This document shows positions 31,624-43,302 of a stretch of DNA of 64,000 bases, piece by piece. A model generated the notes under the pieces. The model had not been told where the DNA came from. It ran no database searches and worked only from the letters and a program-made list of their open reading frames with translations. Both the position numbers and the translations under genes were made by a program. Origin of the DNA: Rhodamnia argentea (Eukaryota > Streptophyta > Magnoliopsida > Myrtales > Myrtaceae). The stretch spans positions 28,258,283 to 28,322,282 of the forward strand of contig NC_063156.1 of assembly GCF_020921035.1 (NCBI RefSeq). Direction: 5' to 3'. Every line of letters begins with the position of its first letter. Within the stretch, counting starts at the first letter, position 1.

Positions 31624-32983
31624 ATGGGTCGCAACGATATCCGTTTCGTGCCTACTCCGAAGCTAGAGCTCAAGAAGCTATGGGGTAAGTTGAAGTCGGA
31701 TGGCCAGCAAGACGTGCTCAAGCGTATCGGGTTCATGTTGCCAATTCTTGAGATTGATGTTCAAAGCGGGATCATGCAAGCACTTGCTCATTTTTGGTGC
31801 CCCGAGACGACCACGTTTGTGTTCGGAGGTAAGTTTGAGCTCACACCCACCTGGAAGAATACGTGATTGCCATCGGAAAATCAATTGAGTTGGATGTGGT
31901 TGAACCACCTATTCGGGTAGATCCGGTGGTAGTGCTTGCTGAATTTTTGGGTTCGACTAAAAAAGAAATTGAAAAAGTGCTCAAGGGTAATCGCCGGGCA
32001 TGCCCATTATCTTTCCTCATTGAATGTTTTGAAAATAACTCCGACCTCATGAGATCTAAGATTTTTATCTTAACCTTTTTTGGACTTATCATTTTTCCAT
32101 TCCGTCAGAACGCTATAGATCCCGTGATAGCATGGACGGTAAAACAAGTTTGTGGTGGGGTCAATTTTGTAAACACCATCCTTGCTGAAACTTTCATTTC
32201 ACTAACATGTTTCGCTCATTCCAAAAAAGAAAACAAGAAAGAAAAAGATAAGACTTTTCGAGCCCCAATTGAGCTTTTACAAATCTGGTTTTTCTCACAC
32301 CTTTCTCAATTCGGGAAAACATGATCGTATTTGAAATGGGTATGACTAACAACCCTATTTTAAGATTTAAACAAATACAGGATCGAACTAAAAACTTGCA
32401 CTATACGCAGTGGGTCCATTTATTCGAGAATCCAAATCCTAAGATTTTCCTTTGGCAAGCTGTATGGTTCCGAGTGGTAGAAGCTCGATTGTGCCATGGC
32501 GACCAGAAACCCGTGCCTTTGATGGGCATTTATGGAGCAACCAGCTATCGGCCTCTTCGGGTTACACGACAATTTCGGGTTCCGCAGATATCCCGCCTTC
32601 ACTTGGGCCCAACGAATTCCAAGTTCAATTTGAGAAGGACGAGAACTACAGAGCGTAACCGAGACGTCATTCCGAGGCTTGGCAGAGTGTTCTAATCGGA
32701 GGCGATTTGGCCCATAGAGGAGCTCACCGGAAAAATGAGGAGTCACTTTGCCACAACTCGGTATATTCAGTTTCATGCCATCCCTGCTGAGATACTCCCG
32801 AAGATCCCGATCGTGACAATGCAGCATACCCGTCAAGCTCAACTCAAAGCCAGCGAAGAGAAGGCGATGAAGGCCCAAGAAAAGGCAGATGCTTTGGCAA
32901 AGGAGAATGCACGATTGCGGCGCGCCTTGAAGGCCCATTCGTCTATAGATCACGTGGCCTCTAAAAAAAGAAAAACCGTTTGA
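31624..32983 (+). pseudogene. extra ORF upstream of gag (DUF7745-like domain plus coiled coil), frameshifted
   Basis: Reading begins MGRNDIRFVPTPKLELKKLW and continues over several frames. Segments such as DVLKRIGFMLPILEIDV, FVFGGKFELTPT, ACPLSFLIECFENNSD and DPVIAWTVKQVCGG resemble the plant-retroelement domain listed as DUF7745, which is related to plant mobile-domain proteins. The C-terminal piece (32735-32983) is rich in Lys/Glu/Ala heptads (KASEEKAMKAQEKADALAKE), predicting a coiled coil. At least two frame changes (near 31860 and 32320-32560) and a disrupted stretch at 32640-32735 break it. Tat-lineage elements often carry an extra ORF here; its function is unknown. Confidence 0.7.
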
Positions 32984-33638
32984 TTTCTTGGTTTGCTTAA
33001 ATTGAGTCATGTATTTACTTTCATAGGTTGATTGTTTAGGAATCTCATCGTCTTATTTCCAATTTCACACTTTGCTTATGTAGTTTTTACAATTTCATCG
33101 TTGTCCTCAATTCGATTTGGCTTGTTCCTGTTGTACGATTTTTACTAAATTCTATGATCGAGTTTTGAGTAAGTGCCAAACACGAAAGTTGTAGACCTAT
33201 GTTTGAACTAATGTCTTACAAAATTTCAGAATTAAATTCATAATTTAATATGGCCCTTCGTTTTTTCAACAACATGCGGTTATAATAGTTTTCTGAACGT
33301 GATTTTTTGGAAAGACACATTAAACTGCTTTGATCCGTGCATTTCTAATCCGATTGGCCAACATAAAAGTTGTTCATCATCTTCTCAACTATAAGCTCGT
33401 AAAATTTGGACATGTTTTGATCAACGCGCAAATTGATACGGATTTTTTCGTAAAAGCGGACAAACTGAAAATTACATGTTTCAATCCTTTGGTTATAATC
33501 ACTTTGTTCGTTTGAGTCTAGAAGGATGCCATGGACCGGCTCGATATTCTTGCTCTCTGTACTCATTTTGCGTTTATTACTACGTACAGGTAATTTATCA
33601 CGGATCCTCCACATATTACTCGATCGGTCGCGAGGAAG
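32984..33638 (+). other. spacer between extra ORF and gag
   Basis: AT-rich stretch with no coding signal that I recognise; a weak splice-acceptor-like TACGTACAG lies near 33588, shortly upstream of the gag start. Confidence 0.4.
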
Positions 33639-35089
33639 ATGGCCGACATCAACGCCACCGTCGGTGCTGCCCTAGACGAGAAACTTGGCTCCTTGACCGA
33701 GCGCTTCGAAGGGATGATGTCCCGAAAGATGGAAGAAATGATGGCTGCCTTCGCCGCCAAACTTCAATCATCCACCACCAGCCCACCGCTAACCATTCCT
33801 GCTCCATTTCCTCCTATGGACAACTCCGGTAAAGCCCCGGAAACCTGCTCCCTATCGACAATGCCGCTAGAAGATGTGATCTTCACAAGCGTGAGCGCGA
33901 GCACGAGCACGCCGCCCGTAGTCCCAATCCCCCAAGCCAGCCCCGTGGCCCCCGGGTTGAATGGTGATACGGCCAAGCGGTTGGCCCAAATGGAACAGAG
34001 GATCCGAGAGGTTGAGGGGACTCACAACATACCCCTGATTGACTTGTCTGTCTTTTCAAAGGTCACAGTGCAGAGAAGTTCAAGATGCCCGACTTTGAGA
34101 AGTATGATGGAACTTCCAACCCGGTTCAGCACGTTCGGATGTACCAGGCAAGAATGAACAAGCATGCGACCAATGGCCCCCTAATGGTCCAGACTTTCCA
34201 GGCTAGTTTAAAAGAAGCTGCCATGAGGTGGTATACGGACTACGAGATCTATCGGATGGATGATTGGGAGAAGGCAGCTAATGCTTTCATCAAACATTTT
34301 AGCTTTAACTTGGACGTACTCACCACCAGAGAAGATCTTGAACAGCTTGAGATGAAGAAAGGAGAAACAATCAAGCAGTATGCCACCGGGTGGAGGAACG
34401 TGGCATCTCACCGAAACCAGTCCCTCCGGAAAGGGAGCTCATGAAGTTGTTTGTTTCCACTCGCCGCGAATTATGAAAACCCGACTCGGGATCCGTTGCT
34501 ACGTCATTCAGCCATCTCATCGCAATGGCTGAAGAAATTGAAAACGGTATGAAGAAAGGTTGGTACGATGATGTCACCACGATGACTAAGAGGTTTGCGG
34601 TAAGGAAAGATAAGGAACCGGCTCCACGAAGTTAACATGACCTACAGCCAGAAACCCATGACCCGGACGCCCGGTTGTGCAGATTCCTAATCAGCAAGAA
34701 GCTAATTTCGGCGTGCAACGACAAAGAGGGAATCAACGGCCCCCTCGGCGGTTTACTCCTCTACCAGGAACCCCGTCACAGTACTCGCGGTTCTACGTAA
34801 GAGAGGTTTATCGACTTTCGAGCCTCTACGATCCGGTAACACGAGCTCGCCAAGATATGATCCATCAAAGAAATGTGATTACCATCATGCGGGGAGCCTG
34901 GACATGACACCGACAATTTGTTTCGTGTTGAAGCATCGGATTCAAGATCTTCTTGATTCTAAGGCATTCTCGTTTCAAGGCAACAAACCGCCGAATGTCC
35001 AGAATAATCCTTTGCCGGATCATTCAAGTAAAGTTAATGCTATATTCGGGCGGGGATTAGACAGGTTGGTCTTGTTAAAGTTGAAGTAG
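33639..35089 (+). pseudogene. gag (retrotransposon capsid/nucleocapsid), frameshifted
   Basis: It starts MADINATVGAALDEKLGSLT. A Pro/Ser-rich region follows. After a frame change near 34080 comes the conserved capsid part with MPDFEKYDGTSNP, MRWYTDYE, AANAFIKHFSFN and LEQLEMKKGETIKQYA, typical of the plant retrotransposon gag family. The region after 34440 is broken by several shifts. A remnant of the zinc-knuckle-like segment (CDYHHAG, then LKHRIQDLLDS) lies at about 34868-34960, where the expected Gly-His is disrupted. Gag packages the RNA into particles; this copy cannot make an intact protein. Confidence 0.85.
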
Positions 35090-35406
35090 CCGATGTTCTC
35101 AATGCTCGATCGGGCGAGGATATTATGAGGTCGGTGAACCAATATCACTCGATCGGGTTGAAGGAAAAGGTCTCCGCTCTCATGAAGAATGGATTCATAG
35201 TCCGGGCAAGTCAAATGGGACAGTGGCCACTATATCCCGGATTGTCATTGATCGGGATCGAGAGCTTGCAGCTTTGACCCAACCCGGACTTTTCAAGAGT
35301 CTCGGGTGGAAGATGCTGATATGACTAACTTGATCAAAAATGACCCGGAGGTAGCGAGACATGCCCGCCTTGGAAGATGTAGCGGATGACGAACTTGGAA
35401 TAGTCA

Positions 35407-36141
35407 TTGCCTCGCCTCAGCCCTTTTCCGTACGCTAATGACAAGGCGGTTCCTTGGTCCTACGATCTTGCCCCGATAACAAGATCGGGACGCGCTTATA
35501 GTGATGACCAACCGACTAAACAAGTCACCGAGAAAGATGCTAAGGAATTCTTGGCTGTAATCAAGGCGAGTGAGTACAGGCGTTGTCGACCCGATTGCGG
35601 AAGTCACCGGCTCGGGTATCCCTACTCGAACTTCTACGGTCATCCGAGAAGCATCGGGAGTCCTTGATGAAGGTACTCGGCGAAATTCACGTACCCGAGA
35701 ATGTTGAACATGACAAACTAGAGAACTTTGTGGGGACGATCCTTCTAAAGGATCAAGGTTGCATTCGACGACGATGAGATTCCTCTTGAAGGGCGAGGTC
35801 ATAACAAAGCTTTGCACATAACGATCAAACATAAGCAAACTCACGTAGCTCGGGTACTTATTGACAACGGGTCGGCACTAAATATTTGCCCATTAGCCAC
35901 ATTGAATCGTCTTGGAATCGACGCAGCCGGGTTGCGGACGGCCAAGACTTCCGTCCGCTCATTCGATGGCGTAAAGAAAGATGTCTTTGGGCGGATCAAC
36001 TTGGAGATTCAGATCGGGCCTTCTTTGTTTGACATTCTCTTCCGGGTATTAGATATTCCTTCGGCCTTTAACCTTCTCTTAGGCCGACCTTGGATTCATA
36101 ATGCCGGAGCTGTCCCATCAAGCCTTCATCGAGAAAATTAA
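35407..36141 (+). pseudogene. protease region of pol, frameshifted
   Basis: An upstream linker (AVPWSYDLAP, ITRSGRAYSDD, DAKEFLAVIKASEY) typical of Tat elements is split over two frames. The retropepsin core follows at 35812-36141, with the active-site segment VLIDNGSALNICP and the hydrophobic FNLLLGRPWIH. In most retropepsins the active site reads D-T/S-G; the DNGS/DGGS form is usual in this lineage. The frame breaks right after the GRPWIH motif. Confidence 0.85.
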
Positions 36142-36281
36142 GTTCGTGGTCGAACGAAGTTGGTGATTTGTCCATGGGGAGGAAGATCACCAGATTTTCA
36201 ATGAGACGGCCATCCCTTACATCGAGCCGACTCATGTTGAAGAAGATTCCTACCACGCTTTTGAGATAGTACACACTATCC

Positions 36282-36832
36282 ATGCATCACCGAGAAAGTC
36301 CTTTGCCGGTTCCCGAAATATCGCCCACTTCTCTTATGGTGGCTAAGATAATGGTTGGCAATGACTTCAAACCCGGTATGGGTTTAGGTCGACATGGCCA
36401 AGGGATTCGCACCCCAATTGAACCCAAAGGCCAATCTCATACAGCCGGTCCGGGATGTCGAGGACGTGGACATAAAAGAGGCGTAATGGGTCGCGGTAGC
36501 GGGCATGCGATCCTTTACCCCCACCTCTATATACCACTTTCCGATCAGCTGGAGTGGTTGGAGGTTACGATAATTTGACCCAATTCGAAGAAGACTTGGG
36601 GATTGTGTTCCCCAACACACCGAAGGATCGAGGTATTCCAGTTGAACCCATAGAGTCTGAAGAAGATGAAGGAGTCTTCGATATCGCCGGTTGTTTTGAC
36701 GATGTAACCATTGCTTGCTATATCTCGAAGACGGAGCGCATGAAGAGGAACCTTACCCAAAGACCTAAACCTTCCAAATCATTCGTCAATGCCATATGTG
36801 ATGATCCATTGGAGGGTTTAGATTCAGAGTAA
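36282..36832 (+). pseudogene. G-patch-like segment and acidic linker of pol
   Basis: The segment KIMVGNDFKPGMGLGRHGQG has the glycine spacing of a G-patch motif, found between protease and RT in many Tat-type elements. After a frame change an acidic linker (IESEEDEGVFDIAGC, SFVNAICDDP) ends at a stop at 36830-36832. The role of the motif in the element is not known; G-patches generally bind RNA helicases. Confidence 0.6.
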
Positions 36833-37236
36833 CATCTTTATGTTTATGCAATCCCCTGCGTGGGACCTTTTCTGTTTCCTTTAGGTTTTGGATCACATTG
36901 GGATTTCTATTCTGTGTTGCACTCTTGAATTTTTTCCTAGAAGATGTAATTTCATATCAATAAAATTGCACTATTTTTCGAATCTTGTTGAAGTATCCCA
37001 AACCAACCCGATGACGATAACCAACGACCAACAAGTTTGTCATCATGGTAAGAACCGAGGGTTGGGCTTCTTCAAGAATTCATGTCCCACGGTTTTGAAA
37101 AAAAAAAAATAATAACAAAAAATAAATAAATAAAGTTCTTCAAAAAAAAAAAAAAAAAACACCGCAATTAAACCTTGTTTGTTTTTCTGATTTTGTTACT
37201 TTATGTTTTGGGGGGATACATGAGGAGGGAAATCTA
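36833..37236 (+). other. noncoding gap between protease and RT, possible intron
   Basis: About 400 bases rich in A and T with A-runs at 37099-37107 and 37144-37160. The coding regions on either side resume in the right order. Ogre elements are known to have an intron at this place. No strong GT donor is visible at the exact end of the upstream frame, so the intron is only a suggestion. Confidence 0.4.
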
Positions 37237-38431
37237 GTGGATTCAGAAGTATACGACCTAGATGAGTGCAGTCCAGATTATGAGGAAATTCGTCGGGATT
37301 TCGAACGACATGAGGAGATCAAGCCCTTGACCGGTGAACAAACTGTCTCGGTCAACCTAGGCGATGCAGAAAACCCTAAAGAAGTTAAGATCGGGGCAAA
37401 CCTTTCCAAAGAGATGACTGATCGCTTGACTAAGCTCCTGAAGGATTACCGGGATATTTTCGCCTGGTCCTATGCAGATATGCCCGGTCTTGATCGTTCC
37501 ATTGTCGAACATTGTTTGCCGATAGATCCTTCGGCTAAGCCGGTGGTACAAAAGTCAAGGAGGGCCAGCACTGAATTGGTCCGGAAGATCAAAGAGGAGG
37601 TCATGAAGTCGCTTGACGTCGGATTCCTTGAGACTACAGAATATTCTGATTGGGTTGCCAATATAGTCCCAGTCATGAAGAAGGATGGGCGTATTCGGGT
37701 GCGTGTCGATTATCGAGATTTGAATAAGGCCGGTCCCAAAGATGATTTTCCCCTCCCGCATATCGACGTACTTGTTGTGATCTGCAGGATTTGAATTGTT
37801 TTCATTCATGGATGGTTTCTCCGGGTACAATCAGATTCTGATGAATGTCAATGACAAGTTGAAAACCACTTTCACCACACCATGGGGAATGTTTCATTAC
37901 CGGGTGATGCCGTTCGGTCTCGTAAATGCTGGAGCTACTTACCAACGAGCCATGGTTGCCCTTTTCCACGACATGATGCATAATGAGATTGAGGTTTACG
38001 TTGATGACATGATAGCAAAAACAAGGCATGGAGAAGATCATGTCGAAACGCTCAAGAAATTGTTCGATAGACTCCGAAAGTACAAGTTACGCCTCAACCC
38101 CGCCAAGTGTGTCTTTGGGACCAGCTCGGGCAAGCTGCTCGGATTCGTGGTAAGCAATAAGGGTATTGAAGTCGACCCTTCTAAAGTCAAGGCTATTCGT
38201 GAGCTTAAGCCGCCGACGACGGTTAAAGAAGTTCGAAGTCCGATGGGCAAGGCTAAACTATATTGCTCGATTCATCTCTCGGTTATCGAAACCGCTAAGC
38301 CATTCCTCAAGCTGTTAAAGAAGAATGCGCTAATCCAATGGGATAGCGAATGTGAAGAAGCTTTTGGGAAACTCAAGCAAGATCTCATGAGTCCACCCGT
38401 GCTTATTCCTCCAACACAGGGCAACCTTTAA
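37237..38431 (+). pseudogene. reverse transcriptase domain of pol, frameshifted
   Basis: The first part (37237-37794) includes DIFAWSYADMPGLDRSIVEH, GFLETTEYSDWVANIV and RVRVDYRDLNKAGPKDDFPL. A frame change near 37790 leads to the second part (37796-38431) with FMDGFSGYNQI, TPWGMFHYRVMPFGLVNAGA and the catalytic VYVDDMIAKT box. Catalytic aspartates are present, but the frameshift separates the fingers from the palm. Confidence 0.9.
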
Positions 38432-38875
38432 TCCTCTACCTCACAATCCTTAGTGAGTCTTTGGGTGCTATGTTAGCACAAGAGAGGCGAGGAGGATGGA
38501 AAAGAACGAGCCATTTATTATCTCGAGCAAGAAATTCACCGCTTCAGAAATGAAGTACACCGACGCGAGAAAACATGTGCGGCGTTAGTGCAGGTTTGCG
38601 CAAGGCTTCGGCAATATACCTTGCATTACCGGGTACTTTTGGTGACAGAGTGCGATCCTATCAAATACTTGCTTAATCAACCCGCCTTGATTGGTAGACT
38701 TGCCAAATGGCGGATCCTCATCTCCGAATTTGATGTTCAATATTTGTCCCAAAAGTCAATCAAGGGACGGGCTATAGCGGATGTCCTAGCTGAAAATCCG
38801 GGCGAGATGATGATGCCTATTATTCGAGGATCGGATCATGTCGGTGGAAGATTACATCTGGACTATGTATTTTGA
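38432..38875 (+). pseudogene. RNase H domain attached to RT, frameshifted
   Basis: Broken frames carry the typical order: LGAMLAQE, YYLS-KKFT-like remnants, YTDARK, and the C-terminal part CARLRQYTLHYRVLLVTECD, YLLNQPALIGRLAKW and FDVQYLSQKSIKGRAIADVL. It is the conventional Ty3/gypsy RNase H following RT. Confidence 0.75.
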
Positions 38876-39415
38876 CGGAGCTGTCAATTTATCGGGATCG
38901 TGCACGGGCGCGGTTCGATATCTCCGAGTGGTCGACATTATCCCGTGGCCGCAAAATTGGTATTCCCTTGCACAAATAATATAGCGGAATATGAGGCATG
39001 CATCCTCGGTCTGCAGGCTGCGATTGAAATGGGGATAGGCCGACTCAAGGTGTTCGGAGATTCCGCTCCGATTATCCTTCGATCGTTGGAAAGTGGAAGA
39101 CGAGAGATGCTAAATTGCTACCCTACCATGAGTATTTGGATAAACCGGTGGAGGAATTTGAGGATATCTCATTTGAGTATCTCGTCCGGGACTCATAATC
39201 GATTCGCTGATGCATTGGCTACCTTGTCTTCAATGTTACAAATCACCAATGGACTTGAGGTTGACCCACTGAAAATCGAGGTGTTAAAAAAGCCGGCATA
39301 TTGTATGGCCGTGATCGATGAACCCGATAGTAAGCCGTGGTACCATGACATCAAAACTTATATTCGAAGCGGCGGTACCCTCGAAGAAAGTACCGTATCG
39401 ACCAAAAGTACATAA
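38860..39415 (+). pseudogene. second (archaeal-like) RNase H domain
   Basis: After the first RNase H come MYFDGAVNLSGSC, then after a frame change NNIAEYEACILGLQAAIEMG, KVFGDSAPII and NRFADALATLSSM. These are the D-E-D blocks of an additional RNase H. A second RNase H downstream of the first is diagnostic of the Tat lineage. Confidence 0.82.
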
Positions 39416-40571
39416 GGAAGATGGCTTCGAAGTTCTTCTTAAATGGAGAAAATTTATACAAGCGATCATTCGATTACGTCCCGCTAAGATGCGTTGATTC
39501 AACCGGCAGCGGTTCGTCGATGATGGAAGTGCATGAAGGGATCTCGTGGTCCACACATGAATGGCCACATGTTAGCTAAGAAGGTTATGAGGATGGGTTA
39601 TTATTGGCTCACGCTCGAAAGAGATTGTATTCAGCATGTCCGGAGTTGTCACAAATGTCAGATTCATGGTGACAAGATTAATGTCCCTCCGAATGAGTTG
39701 CATCGGTTATCTGAACCATGGCCGTTTTCTATGTGGGGCATTGATGTTATTGGCCCTATCAATCCTAAAGCATCCAATGGGCATCGATTCATCTTGGTAG
39801 CAATTGACTATTTCTCTAAATGGATCGAAGCCGCATCCTATTTAGCGGTCACAAAGCACGAAATATCGTGAAATTTATCCGTCGAGATATCATCGCTCGA
39901 TATGGTTCACCTGAAGCCATAATCACCGACAATGGCTCAAACTTGAACAACAAGTTAATCGACGAATTGTTCAAGGAATTCAAGATCAAGCATCCGAACT
40001 CTTCCCCATATCGTCCTCGGATGAATGGAGCGGTGAGAAGCCGCCAATAAGAATATTAAGAAAATCTTAGCGAAGACGGCTGAAAATTATCGCGATTGGC
40101 ATGAGAGGTTGCCATTTGCACTTATGGCGTATCGGACCTCGATCCGGACATCTACGGGGGCAACCCCGTATTCTCTTGTATATGGAATGGAGAGGCTGTT
40201 CTACCGGTTGAAGTGGAAATTCCTTCCTTACGTATCTTGTCTCAAGCTATCTTGACGGAAGCTGAATGGATCCAAGCAGAGGGCAAGCCAATTGAATCGA
40301 TCGATGAAAAGAGAATTAAGGCTATATGTCATGGCCGGTGTTATCACAGCAGAGGGTTGCTAATTCATTCAACAAAAAAGTTCGGCCTCGATATTTTCGG
40401 ATCAATGACCTGGTCTTGCGAAAATTGTTGCCAATAGTCCCACTCCCGGAAGGGAAGTTTGCTCCAAACTATGGTGGTCCATATATAGTAAAGAAGGTGC
40501 TCCCTGGTGGTGCTTTGATTGGCCGAGATGGATGGTCGTGTATTTACCAACCCGGTGAATTCGACTCGTAA
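39416..40571 (+). pseudogene. integrase domain of pol, frameshifted
   Basis: An HH-CC zinc-binding remnant (HMNGHMLAKKVMRMGYYW, CHKCQIHGD) is followed by the catalytic core: WGIDVIGPI, then after a frame change AIITDNGSNLNN. Near the third acidic position the frame breaks at MNGAV (about 40035). The C-terminal part is split over frames, ending with APNYGGPYIVKKVLPGGAL and a stop at 40571. It would insert the cDNA into the genome; here it is non-functional. Confidence 0.87.
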
Positions 40572-40972
40572 AGAAATATTATACTTGATTTACTACGATG
40601 TTTTCATAATCGAGTTATAATATTAATACTGATTCACAAGTTGTTCACATTTGGGCATTCGTTTGTTTCATCGCTACCAATTTTTGCCGAGAGATCGTTT
40701 CGAATGGGGGGTCTCTCCGGCCCAATTGAATCAGCCATCGGTAGCGTGAGATTTACATATTCACGAGTAAAAGGGGTTATCTTGCGAAAAAAATATGATG
40801 ACCAAGATGAAATCAGTAAAAACTTGCATTCATTTCATCCATCAGAAAGCCTTACAAATAGATCATCGAGGTGGGAACGAAAAGCCAAACCGAGCCCTAA
40901 TGAGCATCACAAAGGAGCTTAACTGGTCCTCCATACAATTGATGCTCCGCCTACACTCGATCGCTTCGAGAA

Positions 40973-41600
40973 TCAAGATCCGCCAGCCTTAAAGAGGAGG
41001 AGCTCACATTTCTCTTTAAGCTCGGCTACCTTGTCCTCGTGATACTCGATGCCAGATTCCAAGTCATGGATCAGCATTCTCCCGCGGGCTATATCCAGGG
41101 TCGGATCGTCCATCCTTTCTTCCAGCCATGTGCATTGGAATTTCAAAACAATATTGAGCGGATCACGCTCAAAGATGGTCCGAGACATGGCCAAACGTTC
41201 CACCAAGTTTCCCCTCTCACGAACCACAAGAAGGAGACTTGATCATTACCGTAGTCAAGGGCCTTCTTATAATTGTCGGCTACAAGACCGGCCAACACCA
41301 AGTTATCTCGTCCGATCCTCGATAGCGTGCCCTCACAAGATAGGCCAAAGTAACATCTTGATGAGCGTGATTGTAAGCCTCCAGGAAGTTAGTAAAGAGG
41401 GTAGGGAAGATCCTATATTCCTCTTCTAACTTGGTACCTTGAATAGAAGTAGTGTCCATATCCCTAAACATAAGACGAATTTCAGTTTCGACCTCCGGAT
41501 GATTGGCTATATAAGAGTAGCCCTGGCCTAGGAGATTATAAAGTTTCTCCCATTTGGCCAAAACCTCGGCCGAGAAGACGTGTGCGAGGAGGGAGGCCAT
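40973..41600 (-). CDS. antisense ORF downstream of integrase, one frame break
   Basis: On the strand opposite to gag-pol, an open frame starts at 41600 (MASLLAHVFSAEVLAKWEKL) and runs to about 41280; a second frame continues from 41227 to 40973 (RERGNLVERLAMSRTIFERD, DLESGIEYHEDKVAELKEKC). The last part looks alpha-helical, possibly coiled coil. I do not recognise a family. Extra antisense ORFs in the 3' region have been described for Tat-lineage elements, and this one fits that position. The break at about 41230-41280 makes it probably inactive. Confidence 0.5.
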
Positions 41601-42003
41601 TGTTGTTGAAGCAACGCGAAAAGAATGGATGCGAAAGAGTGCTTAGAAGGTTGGAGATGAAGATATGAAAGCGATGATCATCTCGGCGTTAAATCCTAAT
41701 TTAAAGGGCAGGAAAAGTCATAGCAATAATTATTGTGGGGGCCGAGTTAATTATCCGGGTGAAACTACAGACGTTTCGTCCGTGAATCACGGATCTACCA
41801 TCTCGAGGCTCACGAATTCGAAAAAGTTGCGAAATGACTTAAAGGTTCCGCCATATTAAAAGAGGGACAAGCATACTGCAGAAAAGATTTGAGGGTCCCA
41901 CCGTGTCAGAAGGAAATGAAGAAGACAGAGCGGGAAACACAAAATCTTGGGAGAAGCATCGGCTTAGTGGTTTTCATCCACGTTAAAAGGGAGGCTCCGG
42001 AAC

Positions 42004-42667
42004 ATGCATGTTTACTCAAAAGAATTTGGAGAGAGTAAGCATACGGCGGAGAGTAGAGTGAACAAAAAGCAAGAAGAAGTATTTCAATCCAACATGTTTG
42101 GAGGCTACCAGCACTTACCGGAGGCAACCAACCTAGACATGCCCGAGAATGAACTGCTGAATTTCGAGGCCGGATCCAAGACAGAAGCCGTAAAACCCAA
42201 CTCCCTTGGCGGTGAAGTTCAAGATCTCGATAACAGCAACAACAATAGCAGCGCAGAGCAGCCGTAGTCAACCCCTTAAAAGAAAACATCAAATCAAAGA
42301 GCTCGAAGCTGCATTCAAGGAGTGCCCTTACGTGAACGGGAAACGAAAAAATGAGTTGAGCCGGAAGCTAGGAATGGAGCCCTTGAAGGTCAGGTTTTGG
42401 TTTCAAAATAAGCGGGCCCGAGTGAAGGTTCAAAGTGAAAGTCATGAACTTGCGTCTCTAAAGGAAGAAAATGAAGAGCTTCGCGCGGAGATCAAGAGGT
42501 ATAGGGATGCTCTTAACATCGCTATTTGCCATGTCTGCAGCAACCCCATCACCTTTGGTGGCATGTTCCTTGATGAGCCACATCCGAGCATTGAAAATGC
42601 TCATTTATCGATTCATCCCCCCGAGCAAGTTCTCGCACAATCGGATTTCGTTGGGGATACATCCTGA
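42004..42667 (+). pseudogene. captured fragment of an HD-ZIP IV homeodomain gene (ATML1/PDF2-like)
   Basis: In one frame from the ATG at 42094 comes MFGGYQHLPEATNLDMPENE, an N-terminal stretch like that of PDF2/ATML1. After a frame change at about 42250-42280 the homeodomain follows: HQIKELEAAFKECPYVNGKR, ELSRKLGMEPLKV, and helix 3 FWFQNKRARVKVQ. The leucine-zipper-like ELASLKEENEELRAEIKRYR and the HD-ZIP IV hallmark AICHVCSNPITFGGMFLDE come next. The START domain that normally follows is absent; the frame ends at 42667. FKECP and FWFQNKR are characteristic of class IV. No intron interrupts the segment. It lies in sense orientation inside the retrotransposon, downstream of integrase. One frameshift and lost START mean that it is at best a truncated DNA-binding protein. 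Confidence 0.87.
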
Positions 42668-43079
42668 ATGTCGGCCTTGCGGAGGCGTAACCGATGCCCT
42701 TCGAGGGAAGTGACATGCATCACTACAATTGGAGTTTCCACGATGTCACAATCGGCCAATTCAACACCGATGAAACTCCGAATCAGTAGCCTACATGAAG
42801 CTTGAGTTTTTATTATGGGCTTTCAAAATATCACTCTTTTGAGCATTACTAGCTAGCCCTTATGAATTCTCAAGAGAAGTAGAGACATGCGTGAATGAAT
42901 GTACTGTTTGTTACAAAGTCCCCATGTGAGACATTCTTCCTTTTACGCCTAGAGTTAATCAAGGGGCAAAGAACAAGATACTATCCGCAAATATCTTCAT
43001 GCTTAAATGCGTGAATTCCTTGTCGATTTGATCGAACGCCGAAAGGAAAAGCATTAAAAGCCTTCACATAGATAGATGC
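42668..43079 (+). other. spacer in the retrotransposon cargo region
   Basis: No recognisable coding after the HD-ZIP fragment. A short Asn/Thr-rich frame follows the stop, but it resembles nothing I know. Confidence 0.4.
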
Positions 43080-43270
43080 AAAAAGATTTGAGAAAAAAAT
43101 AGCTGCCTCGTTATTAGAGAAAGCAAAAAGATTCGAGGAAATAAGCGCCTCGGGAGGAAGTGAAAAGATTTGAGGAGGGAAATAACTGCCTCGTTCGTAG
43201 GGGGAACCGAAAAGATCGAGGAAGGAAATAATCGCCTCGTTCATAGAGAAAGCGAAAAGATTTGAGGGCT
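43080..43270. repeat. short tandem repeat (37-47-bp units)
   Basis: Copies of GAAAAGATTTGAGGA...CGCCTCG-like phrases begin near 43080, 43125, 43162, 43209 and 43252. Units vary from about 37 to 47 bases and alternate AAAGATT with GCCTCGTT. Confidence 0.75.
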
Positions 43271-43302
43271 CCTACATATCAGAAAAGGAAAAAGATGACA
43301 GA

